Below, one piece after another: positions 27,202 through 38,152 of a stretch of 64,000 nucleotides of DNA. The DNA is taken from the NCBI RefSeq assembly GCF_041908905.1, contig NZ_JAYREK010000001.1, forward strand, positions 1 through 64,000. Reading direction: 5' to 3'. How positions within the stretch are numbered: position 1 is the first letter of the stretch; the number at the start of each line of letters is the position of its first letter. This DNA is from Zoogloea sp041908905 (GTDB taxonomy: Bacteria; Pseudomonadota; Gammaproteobacteria; Burkholderiales; Rhodocyclaceae). The notes beneath the pieces were generated by a model that was given only the letters and a program-made list of their open reading frames with translations, ran no database searches and had not been told where the DNA came from. The position numbers and the translations under genes were made by a program.

Positions 27202-27891
27202 TCAGCTTTCCGGCTTGGGCGTGGCAGCGGCCGGACTGATCCACTTGCGCGCGGGGCTGCCACGCCACACCTCGCCCGCCGGGATCTTCGAGCCGGGCAG
27301 CAACGTAGCTCCGCCAACCAGTTTGGCGTTCTCGCCGATATCGATGCTCCCCATCGCCACCGCATACACACCGACGGTCGCCCCCTTGCGCACATGGACC
27401 CGACCAAGAATGATCTTTCCGTCGGCGATGATGCTGCCGGCAATCAGAGAGCCGTAACCGAGCACCACGTCATCATCGATCTGAACAAGAAAAGGTTCGC
27501 CGATGACCCCCCCCAAGGCGACATTACCCCCTACCCTGGCGCCGAACAGACGGATGAAGAGCGGCTCCGTGAATACGGAGGTGAAGGGCCGCAAAGCGCC
27601 CTGGGCAAGCTTATGGATGACCGTCAGGAGCATCCAGTATGAAAAAACGGGGGAGTCCATGGAGAACTCGCCAAGCTCAAGGGGCTTGAACTTCAGCAGG
27701 ATCTGCATCATGACCCCGGAAACCACTCCATATACGAGCAGAAAGAGCAATGGATTGACGACTACAAAATAATCCCCCACCAACACCTTCACCCAAGGAG
27801 ACAGTCCCCACCCCACCACTGCCAGGGCAGTAAGGAAAATCACCGCGAGGGCCACCGCAGAATAGAAAAAATCCGACAGCTTCGCCTTCAT
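27202..27891 (-). CDS. Membrane-anchored hexapeptide-repeat acyltransferase (copy 1)
   Basis: 229 residues from the ATG at 27891, chosen because a strong GGAGGAGGT Shine-Dalgarno precedes it; an ATG 21 bases earlier would place that site inside the gene. Two membrane segments lie in the first 65 residues. A left-handed beta-helix with about eight hexapeptide turns (GGNVALGGVIGEPFLVQIDDDVVLGYGSLIAG...IGENAKLVGGATLLPGSKI) and a closing GEVWRGSPARKW motif follow. This ending is typical of O-acetyltransferases. It shares length and layout with the gene at 29257-29946, from which it is separated by the permease. Acceptor unknown. Confidence 0.8.
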   Translation of the reverse strand: MKAKLSDFFYSAVALAVIFLTALAVVGWGLSPWVKVLVGDYFVVVNPLLFLLVYGVVSGVMMQILLKFKPLELGEFSMDSPVFSYWMLLTVIHKLAQGALRPFTSVFTEPLFIRLFGARVGGNVALGGVIGEPFLVQIDDDVVLGYGSLIAGSIIADGKIILGRVHVRKGATVGVYAVAMGSIDIGENAKLVGGATLLPGSKIPAGEVWRGSPARKWISPAAATPKPES

Positions 27892-27975
27892 TCCACACCT
27901 CCTCCCACCCAATCAGTTTATTGCCCCACCGCCGCCCCCTGTGCCCCATGACACCCGAGCGGAGCGCCAAGGGGC

Positions 27976-29217
27976 TCAGCGCTGGTGCCGCAGGGCGTCG
28001 ACAATGTTCAATCTCGATGCCTGCCAAGCCGGGATGATTCCAGCGATCAGGGTCGTGATCAACGCGATCGACACCGCCTCGACAGCCATCCCGAAGGTCA
28101 CGGTAATCTGGCCGGTAAAGTCGCTCTCCATGCCCGGCGGCGGAGGCATGGGGATCCCGATTGCGGAAATCACCACGGACAGCACCCAACCCACCACCGC
28201 GCCGATCGTGCCGCCGATCAGACCGAGCGCCAGGCCCTCAAACAGGAACATGCGCAGCACGCCCTTTCGTCTGACCCCCAAAGCCATCACCGTGCCGATC
28301 TCGCTGGTTCTTTCAACGACGGCCATCGAGAGCGTATTGAAAATGCTCAATACGATGACGACACCGATCAAGAGCTTCACCATCGCAACCTGCCTGACAA
28401 AGAGCGTCACGGTTTTCATGTAGAAATCGGCCAAGTCATACCACGGTACGAGCTCGAACTTTGCCGGATCAACGAGCCTGGCGAGTTCCTGCCTGACCTT
28501 GTCGGTCTTGGAGGTATCGTCCAGAACAACGAGCCATGACGTGGCACCCTCGACACGCACCAGTTTTCGCGCGAGATCGATGGGCACCTGTATCGCCGAA
28601 TCGTCATAACTCTTTTCAGCGGTAAAAAATATCCCACGAATATGGACATCATGGGCATTCATTCCCCCCTTGGCGGTCGAGGTCATCAGCACCAACCGGT
28701 CGCCAACCTTGGCGCCCAGGTTGGATGCGAGCCCCTGCCCTATTACAATCCCAGTAGGATCGTCCGAAGAGAGGCGCTCTCCCTTTTCAATATAAAAATA
28801 CTCCGCGAATTGCTCCTCCCCCTTGGGGTCGACGCCGTCCCCGGCAAAAGAGAGCGTCGCGTCACCCAGACTTATCAGGCCGGCAAAAGACAGCCGCGGA
28901 GTCAAGGCAACCACAGAAGGGTTCTTCCTGATACTTTCCTGCTCGGCTCCAGCCTTCGGCAAGAGGTAACGGTAAGGGTCGGACAGGCCGAGTCTGAAAT
29001 AATCAGGCCGGACAACCTGAATGTGTCCGAGTTGGGAGTAAATCGTCGAGTCCCGCATCGTATCCAGGACCCACTTTATGAAGCCCCCAGCAAGAAGAAG
29101 GGAGATGACCCCGCCAACAATGATCGTCAGGGCGAACGCCGCACGACGACGCTGACGCAGAACATTGCGCATCGCCAGCACGAATTCGCCGTACAGCGAA
29201 AAAAGCAAGGCTCTCAT
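27976..29217 (-). CDS. ABC transporter permease, FtsX/LolE-MacB family
   Basis: 413 residues with the type VII ABC permease layout: one N-terminal helix after a basic amphipathic segment (RNVLRQRRRAAFALTIIVGGVISLLLAGG), a periplasmic MacB_PCD-like domain of about 210 residues, and three C-terminal helices in an FtsX domain. The family hallmark VERTSEIGTVMALGVRRKGVLRMFLFEGLALGLIGG and the closing PAWQASRLNIVDALR are present. Such permeases extrude lipoproteins, lipids or glycolipids from the inner membrane. No ATPase (LolD/MacB-NBD) is encoded in the window, so its partner must be elsewhere. It lies between two paralogous acyltransferase genes. Confidence 0.87.
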   Translation of the reverse strand: MRALLFSLYGEFVLAMRNVLRQRRRAAFALTIIVGGVISLLLAGGFIKWVLDTMRDSTIYSQLGHIQVVRPDYFRLGLSDPYRYLLPKAGAEQESIRKNPSVVALTPRLSFAGLISLGDATLSFAGDGVDPKGEEQFAEYFYIEKGERLSSDDPTGIVIGQGLASNLGAKVGDRLVLMTSTAKGGMNAHDVHIRGIFFTAEKSYDDSAIQVPIDLARKLVRVEGATSWLVVLDDTSKTDKVRQELARLVDPAKFELVPWYDLADFYMKTVTLFVRQVAMVKLLIGVVIVLSIFNTLSMAVVERTSEIGTVMALGVRRKGVLRMFLFEGLALGLIGGTIGAVVGWVLSVVISAIGIPMPPPPGMESDFTGQITVTFGMAVEAVSIALITTLIAGIIPAWQASRLNIVDALRHQR

Positions 29218-29256
29218 GGCAACAAGGTATCCGGCAAACTGACGGTACGGTACATA

Positions 29257-29946
29257 TCAGCCCCTTTCGGGGAGAGCATTGCTCCCCTTGGGCAGGAGCC
29301 GCTTGGCAGGGATCCCTCCCCACACTTCACCGGGCCCGATGTGCGTTCCCTTCGATACGACGGCGCCGATCGCCACGACAGCGCCATCGTCGACCGTGAC
29401 ACCGGCCAGAAGCACGGCCCGCCCGCCGATTGTCACATTGTTCCCGATGCGGACAGGCCAATGAGACAGACGCGCACCTTCCGAAGCGTGCGGCACGATC
29501 ATGCAATCGAAGCCGAGCTGCGAGTTGTCACCAATGCTGAACAGCTGCGGATCGAAGACCAGACCGGCAGAATACGACCCCCGCCCGACCCTGGCACCCA
29601 ACGCCCGCAACACCAGGGGGGATAGCGGCGTGGGTGCGAGCTGAAGCCGGGTCAGGGGCGTGTAAATCATCAACCAGAAAAGCACGTATGTGGTGTAGAC
29701 CACCTCGTCTCGCCGGCTGGCAGTCAGCTCCCCATGGGGAAGGGGAAAAGCACCTATGAATATCCGATAAACCACGGTGCACACGGCCAGAAAAACAAAT
29801 ATCGTCAGCAGGAAAAGGACGACCTCTCCGAATGGAAACCCCGCAAAGAACGAATACAACGCCATGGCGAAAGCCACCGCGGCAGCTGTCGGAATTGACA
29901 TCAGCAGCAGAAACAAGAAAATGGGAAGCGCAGTAACTTGTTTCAT
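29257..29946 (-). CDS. Membrane-anchored hexapeptide-repeat acyltransferase (copy 2)
   Basis: 229 residues from the ATG at 29946 (GGAAGGA Shine-Dalgarno). Two membrane segments lie in the N-terminal 75 residues, then a region with YVLFWLMIYTPLTRLQ. The left-handed beta-helix (IGDNSQLGFDCMIVPHAS..., IGNNVTIGGRAVLLAGVTVDDGAVVAIGAVVSKGTHIG) closes with GEVWGGIPAKRLL. Same length and architecture as the gene at 27202-27891, so probably an old duplication. It is the first gene of a minus-strand trio with the permease (39-base gap) and copy 1. Probably acetylates or acylates a glycan or glycolipid at the inner membrane. Confidence 0.8.
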   Translation of the reverse strand: MKQVTALPIFLFLLLMSIPTAAAVAFAMALYSFFAGFPFGEVVLFLLTIFVFLAVCTVVYRIFIGAFPLPHGELTASRRDEVVYTTYVLFWLMIYTPLTRLQLAPTPLSPLVLRALGARVGRGSYSAGLVFDPQLFSIGDNSQLGFDCMIVPHASEGARLSHWPVRIGNNVTIGGRAVLLAGVTVDDGAVVAIGAVVSKGTHIGPGEVWGGIPAKRLLPKGSNALPERG

Positions 29947-30512
29947 GGGGTTCCTTCCACGGGGCCCGAAGGTGTTTTTTTGCGGGTACTGAGGTAGAGC
30001 CCGCGGCAAGAATCCGAAGCGCCCGGGGCGCCGGATCAAGCTTCCTCACCAGAAAACCTGGCAAAAAGGCCACCTGTCCATGCCAAGGAAGTTACCACAT
30101 CCTGTCTGCAGTCCGGTAGAAGCCTCCGCACATTATTCGTCTCGACCGCCGCTGGCGAGCGCACCCCGACTCCCCAGGCGCGTTTCGTATTGACGGCCAT
30201 TACGAGGCCTGCAGGTATCCAGCGCGAGCATGACGCGTAGCATCCCGATACCGTCCGCTGCCACAGCAATAGCGGCCCACCATTTTGAAGACGTCCGCCA
30301 CCGGGCTCCGACGGAGAACATCTGCCAATCGGCGAGTCGTGGGCAGGCTACCCCCCGGACCGCCTCGCAGCCCCCAACGTACTGCACCACCGCTGGTTGC
30401 CCCCAAAAATCACGAGCTATGCCCGGTCCGTCAATCATGCAACCGGCACCAGGGCCAGGCGCACGGACTATCGGGCGACTTTCCGGGGGTCAAGGCAGAC
30501 AGACCGCCAGAC
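29947..30512. other. Gene-poor stretch of uncertain content
   Basis: About 570 bases between the acyltransferase trio and the PEP-CTERM terminator. Open frames of about 70-170 codons exist on both strands, but none has a good ribosome-binding site, a recognisable motif or codon use like the neighbours. The sequence may contain the trio's promoter and remnants of a decayed gene or insertion; I cannot identify either. Confidence 0.4.
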
Positions 30513-30547
30513 AAAAAAGCCACAACCACCCGCAGGCAGTTGTGGCT
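30513..30547 (-). terminator. Terminator of the PEP-CTERM gene
   Basis: On the minus strand AGCCACAAC pairs with GTTGTGGCT across a short loop and is followed at once by a T6 run (30513-30518). It lies 62 bases after the PEP-CTERM gene stop and faces the same way. Confidence 0.88.
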
Positions 30548-30609
30548 CGTGAAATTTTCAGAGATCCAGCAACCTGCGATCAGGCTGCCAAACCCCAAAA
30601 AACTCCAAA

Positions 30610-31482
30610 TCAGGCTTTGGCGGTGCGACGACGCAGCGCGGCCAGACCCAGGCCCAGACCAACCAGAGCCATGGAAGCGGGTTCCGGCACGGCACCGCGG
30701 AAGAAGGAGCTGCCGTCGGCCTGCATGACCTGCTGGCCATTGCTCAGATAGATACCACAAGCCAGATCAGCGGCCGGGTCGTTCCAGTCGCCACAGACCT
30801 TGTAGTTGGGGTCGATGCCACCGCCGCTAGCAGCCGCAAAGCCGGTCGGCTTGACCCAGCCGCTCACAGCGCCGCCAACGTTGAGCTGGCTGGAGGTGCT
30901 GGCACCCGTCGGCTGCGGGAGGACCCAGCCCGCGGCGAACAGCACATTGCCGGGCAGGGACTGGCTGCCGGTACCACCGGACGGCTCGTTGAACATGTTG
31001 TTCTGACCGGGCAGGCCGTCGATCGCGAAGGTGCCGCTCGCACCCTGCTTGAAGCTGCCGGAGAGGATCTTGGTGCCATCGGTGATGCCGTAGCCGGTGG
31101 TGAGGTCACCGTTGTTGGCAGCATCGACGTAGATGGACCAGGAGCCGTTGTTCAGCGAAAAACGCTGCCCGCCAAACCCGTCATCGCTAACGATGGTCTC
31201 GTTGAGCTGGGCATAAACCGTCATTTCGGTGTTGCCGGTGAACTCGTAGACCTTGGTATTGCCGAGCTGCAGGGCAACGGCCTTGGACATGAAGGCCAGG
31301 TCAAACTGGGAGTCCTGGACGCCGCTGTAGTTGTAAATCCAGGCGGAACCACCGGAAGACCAGTCGATCGAGTCGAAGGTGTAGGTGTGACCATCGAGGG
31401 AGATCTGATAGGCCTGAGCAGCGCTGCTGGCAGCCATCACGGCGGCCGCGGCAACCAGGGTTTTCAGGAGGTTTTTGCGCAT
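30610..31482 (-). CDS. PEP-CTERM sorting domain-containing secreted protein
   Basis: 290 residues. A Sec signal peptide (MRKNLLKTLVAAAAVMAASSAAQA, cleavage before YQIS) precedes an extracellular beta-rich, Gly/Ser/Asn-rich domain with two cysteines (KVCGDWNDPAADLACGIYL). The C-terminus is a textbook PEP-CTERM tail: VPEP motif (about 265), a hydrophobic helix and a basic RRRTAKA end. Such proteins are recognised by exosortase (EpsH family) and associate with exopolysaccharide or floc formation. A strong -24/-12 promoter lies upstream and a terminator downstream, so it is a single-gene unit. No exosortase gene lies in the window. The specific function is unknown. Confidence 0.9.
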   Translation of the reverse strand: MRKNLLKTLVAAAAVMAASSAAQAYQISLDGHTYTFDSIDWSSGGSAWIYNYSGVQDSQFDLAFMSKAVALQLGNTKVYEFTGNTEMTVYAQLNETIVSDDGFGGQRFSLNNGSWSIYVDAANNGDLTTGYGITDGTKILSGSFKQGASGTFAIDGLPGQNNMFNEPSGGTGSQSLPGNVLFAAGWVLPQPTGASTSSQLNVGGAVSGWVKPTGFAAASGGGIDPNYKVCGDWNDPAADLACGIYLSNGQQVMQADGSSFFRGAVPEPASMALVGLGLGLAALRRRTAKA

Positions 31483-31535
31483 GTTGTTCCTTTCGGGTGT
31501 TCGATTATTTCAGGAGTACTGCCTGCCAAACATAA

Positions 31536-31550
31536 GCACCTAGCGTGCCA
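31536..31550 (-). promoter_or_regulatory. Sigma-54 (RpoN) -24/-12 promoter of the PEP-CTERM gene
   Basis: The minus strand reads TGGCACG-CTAG-GTGC, against the consensus TGGCACG-N4-TTGC. The invariant GG (31549-31548) and GC (31537-31536) are separated by exactly 10 bases. It lies about 54 bases upstream of the start codon, so the transcript would have a leader of about 40 bases. The surrounding 31483-31761 region is A+T-rich and otherwise gene-free. Confidence 0.72.
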
Positions 31551-31761
31551 GATTTAAATCTTCTTTATAAATCAACATCTTTTTTCAAGCATTCAAGCTC
31601 GGCGAGGACACGCTTTGTTTCTTGTGTAAAAAAAACCGACAAGCCTCGTCAAAACTTGCCAAAAGCCTACTGCTCAAAAAAATTTTTGCCCGTTATGAAT
31701 ATCACGGACAAAACATCGCGACTGGTCTAGGAAGGTGCACGGCAGGACACGGGCGGCAGCC

Positions 31762-33000
31762 TCAGGAACGGTAATCGGCGTTGATCTTTACGTAGTCATA
31801 CGAAAAATCGCAGGTCCACAGGGTGGCGGCCGCCTGACCGCGCCCGAGGTCGACCCGGATGGTGATTTCCGCCGCCTCCATGATCCGCGCACCGGCTTCC
31901 TCGCGGTATTCCGCGGCCCGCCCGCCCAGCTCGGCAACCAGCACCTCCTCGCCCCGGCTGCCCAGCCAGACCTTGATCCCGGCCACGTCCAGGTCGTCGA
32001 TGCCCGCGTAGCCGATGGCCGCCAGGATGCGCCCCAGGTTGGGGTCGGACGCGAAGAAGGCGGTCTTGACCAGCGGCGAGTGGCCGATCGCGTAGCCCAC
32101 CTTGCGGCACTCGGCGCGGTCCTGGCCCCCTTCGATCTGCAGGGTCATGAACTTGGTGGCGCCTTCGCCGTCGCGCACGATGGCCTGGGCCAGCCAGATC
32201 GCCAGCTCCAGCACCGCGGCGCGGAAAGCCGCGTAGTCGGCCGAGGCGGTATCCGTGATGGTGGCGTTGCCGGCCCGGCCGGTGGCGATCAGCATGAAGC
32301 TGTCGTTGGTCGAGGTGTCGCCATCGACGGTGATGCTGTTGAAGGAGAGGTCGGCCACCTCCTTGAGCAGCGCATCGAGCACCGGCTGAGCGACGTCGGC
32401 GTCGGTGGCCAGAAAGCCGAGCATGGTGGCCATGTTGGGTTTGATCATGCCGGCGCCCTTCGAGATGCCGGTCAGGGTGACGGTCTTGCCGCCGACCAGC
32501 ACCTGGCGGGAGCTGGCCTTGGGCACCGTGTCGGTGGTCATGATGCCGTGGGCGGCGTCGAACCAGCCGTCGGCCTTCAGCGCAGCCTTCGCCGCCGGCA
32601 GGCCGGCCACCAGGCGATCCACCGGCAGCGGCTCGAGGATCACCCCGGTCGAGAACGGCAGCACCTGGGCGGCGTCGAGGCCGAGCTGGGCCGCCACCGC
32701 CTCGCAGGTGGCCCTGGCCGCGGCGAGGCCCGGCTCGCCGGTGCCCGCGTTGGCGACGCCGGTGTTGATCACCAGCGCGCGGATGCCGCCGGCCGGCAGA
32801 TGGGCCTTGCAGACCTGCACCGGCGCCGCGCAGAAGCGGTTCTGGGTGAACACGCCGGCTACGCGGGCGCCCGGCGCGAGCTCGATCAGCGTGAGATCCT
32901 TGCGGTTGGCCTTGCGGATGCCGGCTTCGGCAACACCAAGACGGACACCGGGAACGGGCAGCAGGGCTGCGGCCTCAGGGGGAGAAAGCAGAACGGGCAT
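31762..33000 (-). CDS. argJ: Bifunctional glutamate N-acetyltransferase / amino-acid acetyltransferase ArgJ
   Basis: Transfers acetyl from N-acetylornithine to glutamate and can also make N-acetylglutamate, the cyclic arginine pathway. The 412-residue product begins MPVLLSPPEAAALLPVPGVRLG with a CAGGAG Shine-Dalgarno. The self-cleavage and nucleophile site KPNMATMLGFLATDA is present, with Thr192 as the new N-terminal nucleophile of the beta chain. DGDTSTNDSF and the C-terminal DFSYDYVKINADYRS are further family marks. Single gene on the minus strand. Confidence 0.96.
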   Translation of the reverse strand: MPVLLSPPEAAALLPVPGVRLGVAEAGIRKANRKDLTLIELAPGARVAGVFTQNRFCAAPVQVCKAHLPAGGIRALVINTGVANAGTGEPGLAAARATCEAVAAQLGLDAAQVLPFSTGVILEPLPVDRLVAGLPAAKAALKADGWFDAAHGIMTTDTVPKASSRQVLVGGKTVTLTGISKGAGMIKPNMATMLGFLATDADVAQPVLDALLKEVADLSFNSITVDGDTSTNDSFMLIATGRAGNATITDTASADYAAFRAAVLELAIWLAQAIVRDGEGATKFMTLQIEGGQDRAECRKVGYAIGHSPLVKTAFFASDPNLGRILAAIGYAGIDDLDVAGIKVWLGSRGEEVLVAELGGRAAEYREEAGARIMEAAEITIRVDLGRGQAAATLWTCDFSYDYVKINADYRS

Positions 33001-33157
33001 GAGTGACTCCTGGGACAGACGCCGGATGGCAAAGTCGGGAATGATAATCCCAGAATGTGCCATCGGCCGTCCCGGGTCACCGGGACGCCCCTGCCCTGGA
33101 ACCCGGCAAGATGCCGGCATCTCCGGCCGGATGCGGGTCATGCCACCCCAACCGGCC

Positions 33158-34621
33158 TCACGACCCCGCCCGGCTCCCCACGGGCTCCAGCGCCCCGAGC
33201 GCCGCGGCGAGCCCCGCCTGCAGCGCAAAATGCTGGACGGCGCGCCAGGCCTCGTCATCGAAGGGCCGGCCCTGGCGATCGGCGTACAACACGCCGATCT
33301 GCCGCCCCACCGGGCCAAAGGGCACCAGCACCGCCTCGTCGCAGCCGGTCACCTGGCGCAGCCGGGCGGCGGCGGAGCGCTCGAGGCCTGCCGCGTCGAT
33401 CCGGCACGCCTGCGCGCTGTCGATGGCCGCATCCAGCACGTCGTCCGGGTCGCCTTCCATCGAAAAATCGAAGCGGCTGCACAGGGCCTCGGCCCCCTGC
33501 CCCAGGGCGACCCGCCCCTGCAGCCGGGCCCGGTCGCGGGTCAGCAGCGCCAGCACGACGCGCTCGCAGGCGACGCCTCGCAACACGCCGTCGGCCACCC
33601 GCAGCAGGATCTCCGGCAGCGGCGCACGGGCCAGCGTCATGGCCGCCAGATCATGCAGGATGCGCAACTGGAGTTCGGCGTCGGGCGCCTCCCGGACCGC
33701 GGCAGGGGCAACCGGCCCGACCTCCGGCGGGCTCGGCGCCTCCTGGCTGCTCCGGGCGATGATCTGCCCCGCTTCGGCGGCCCCGAACGAAGCGGCGATG
33801 CGGGCCGCCTGGGCCGCGTTGGCGACCACCTCTTCGCGCACGGTGTCGATGGGGACACCGACGTAATCTGACGTTTCCCGCAACACCTGACGGGCCACCG
33901 GAGCGCTCCAGCCCCCCTCGGCGGCCAGGGCCAGGCGCTGGCCGAGGCGCACCGCCCGCTCCGGCCCCCGGCTGCGGGTGTCGCCGTCGAGGGCCGCGGC
34001 GGCAAGGGCCCCCAGCCGCCACTCCCGCACCAGCCCTGCCGACAGATGGCGCAGGGAAAAGCCGAGCACGACCTGCTGGGCCTCTTCTTCGCTCAGGTGC
34101 GCCTGGCTCATGCAGCGCTCCAGCACCCGCGCCTGCTCGCCGCCAAAGCACCAGAAGGCCATCTCGCCCACCCGCGACAGCAGCGCCGCGATGAACACCT
34201 CTTCGGCCTGCGACTCCCCGCGTCGGCGGACGGCCCAGCGGGCCTGCACCGCGGCATGGAAGCTGCGCGCCATCTCCACGTGGATGCGCCCCCGCAAACC
34301 ACCGGCCAGCAGGGAGTCGATCAGCGCCACCGACAGCGCCAGTTCGGCAACCGGGTCGAACCCCAGCACCACGATGGCCCGTGAGACGGTGCTGACGGCC
34401 TGGTTGGAGTGGTTGAAATAGGCGCTGTTGGCCAGACGCAGCACCTTGGCGGTCATCGGGGCGTCCTTCAGGATCACCTGGGCCAACGCCGAGGCCGAGG
34501 CCCGGTCGTCACCGATGATGTGCCGCAGGGCTGCCACCGTGCGCGCGAAGACCGGCATCTCGCGCCCGCGGATACGTTCGATCCAGACCGCCAGGTCGGG
34601 GGAATTGGGGGAATGACTCAT
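33158..34621 (-). CDS. HDOD domain / GAF domain regulatory protein
   Basis: 487 residues from the ATG at 34621. The N-terminal half is an HDOD domain (about 15-215: MPVFARTVAALRHIIGDDRASASALAQVILKDAPMTAKVLRLANSAYF, the family signature). A linker follows, then a GAF-type sensor (about 330-475: LQLRILHDLAAMTLARAPLPEILLRVADGVLRGVACERVVLALL). HDOD proteins lack HD phosphohydrolase metal ligands and act as signalling scaffolds in motility, cell-cycle or c-di-GMP pathways. The open frame extends upstream but lacks similarity and a ribosome site. It lies downstream of secA on the same strand, separated by about 220 bases. Precise function unknown. Confidence 0.85.
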   Translation of the reverse strand: MSHSPNSPDLAVWIERIRGREMPVFARTVAALRHIIGDDRASASALAQVILKDAPMTAKVLRLANSAYFNHSNQAVSTVSRAIVVLGFDPVAELALSVALIDSLLAGGLRGRIHVEMARSFHAAVQARWAVRRRGESQAEEVFIAALLSRVGEMAFWCFGGEQARVLERCMSQAHLSEEEAQQVVLGFSLRHLSAGLVREWRLGALAAAALDGDTRSRGPERAVRLGQRLALAAEGGWSAPVARQVLRETSDYVGVPIDTVREEVVANAAQAARIAASFGAAEAGQIIARSSQEAPSPPEVGPVAPAAVREAPDAELQLRILHDLAAMTLARAPLPEILLRVADGVLRGVACERVVLALLTRDRARLQGRVALGQGAEALCSRFDFSMEGDPDDVLDAAIDSAQACRIDAAGLERSAAARLRQVTGCDEAVLVPFGPVGRQIGVLYADRQGRPFDDEAWRAVQHFALQAGLAAALGALEPVGSRAGS

Positions 34622-34681
34622 CGGCTCGCCTCTGCCCCATAACGGCACCCGGCCTTGCAGCTTGAGGCCCCCCAGACGCAA

Positions 34682-34704
34682 CGAAGCCCGCTGGGCGGGC
34701 TTCG
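34682..34704 (-). terminator. Hairpin between secA and the HDOD gene
   Basis: A perfect 10-bp stem with a 3-base loop (CGAAGCCCGC / GCGGGCTTCG) lies about 140 bases after the secA stop. The T tract that follows is poor (TTGCGTC), so it is a weak or factor-assisted terminator. Confidence 0.5.
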
Positions 34705-34759
34705 ATGATCCACACTGCCTGTGCGGGGGGCAGGACAAAACGCCGCGCCGCCGCCGGGG

Positions 34760-34811
34760 TCGCGATGCGGAGCGGGAGCGTACGTGAGTACGCCGGGCAC
34801 CGGCATCGCGA
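34760..34811. repeat. Nested palindrome (REP-like cruciform)
   Basis: Outer 9-bp arms TCGCGATGC (34760-34768) and GCATCGCGA (34803-34811) enclose an inner perfect hairpin, GCGTAC-gtga-GTACGC (34778-34793). It lies in the secA-HDOD intergenic space. The layout resembles REP-type elements; whether it recurs elsewhere in the genome cannot be judged from one copy. Confidence 0.6.
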
Positions 34812-34844
34812 GTTCAACGGGCGCGACGGCCCTGTCGCGGCCTT

Positions 34845-37571
<2,727 letters not shown>

Positions 37572-37717
37572 TTGATTTGGAAGGGAAAACGCGGCAAAGG
37601 TCGGATTCTATCATGCCGTCCGGACACGGCCGTGACGCAGGACAAGTCGCCGCCCACTCTTGCCCGCCGAAGACGATCCCCATACGATGGGGGCGCTTTT
37701 CCCGATTCCAAGCCCCG

Positions 37718-38152
37718 ATGTCCTCCACCAGCCCGATCGACAACTTCCTCGGCAGCGGCGACACCCTCGCCCGCCTGCAGGCCCACGCCGGCCGCCTGAT
37801 GCGCCTGCAGCGGCAGCTGGAGGCGCTGCTCCCCGACTACATGGCCGCCGCCTGCAAGGTGGCCAACCTGAAGGGCGAGGATCTGGTCATCCACGTGGAC
37901 AGCGCCGGCCTCGCCGTCAAGCTGCGCCAGGCGGTGCCCAGCCTGCTCGCCGACTTCGCCCGGGCGGGGGTGATCCTGCGGGACATCAAGGTGAAGGTGG
38001 CGGTGCGCGAATACCGCCCACCGGCGCCGCCGGTGCCCCAGCGCCACGTGAGCGAATCGACCCGCAGCGGCCTCGGCGACCTGGCGGCGAGCCTGCCGGC
38101 CGACTCGCCGCTGGCGCGGGCCCTCAAGCGTTTCGTGAAGAGCGCGGGCTGA
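37718..38152 (+). CDS. dciA: DciA family (DUF721) replicative helicase loader/operator
   Basis: DciA-type proteins assist loading of DnaB in bacteria that lack DnaC/DnaI. The 144-residue product starts at the ATG at 37718. Its N-terminal half shows the DUF721 pattern (NFLGSGDTLARLQAHAGRLMRLQRQLEALLPDYMAAACKVANLKGEDLVIHVDSAGLAVKLRQAVPSLL), a KH-like fold. A Pro/Ser-rich flexible tail follows. It is divergent from secA and convergent with a small membrane protein. The DUF721-secA-lpxC-argJ neighbourhood is common in betaproteobacteria. Confidence 0.85.
   Translation: MSSTSPIDNFLGSGDTLARLQAHAGRLMRLQRQLEALLPDYMAAACKVANLKGEDLVIHVDSAGLAVKLRQAVPSLLADFARAGVILRDIKVKVAVREYRPPAPPVPQRHVSESTRSGLGDLAASLPADSPLARALKRFVKSAG

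Noticed and set aside
30036..30438. Possible transposase relic on the minus strand (frames of 77 and 101 codons)
   Set aside because: A short LRVMLALDTC-like string faintly recalls IS3 OrfB proteins, but the rest does not align in any frame and no terminal repeats are visible.
31545..31730. 61-codon plus-strand frame in the A+T-rich gap upstream of the PEP-CTERM gene
   Set aside because: No ribosome-binding site, no family resemblance, and it overlaps the sigma-54 promoter of the opposite gene.
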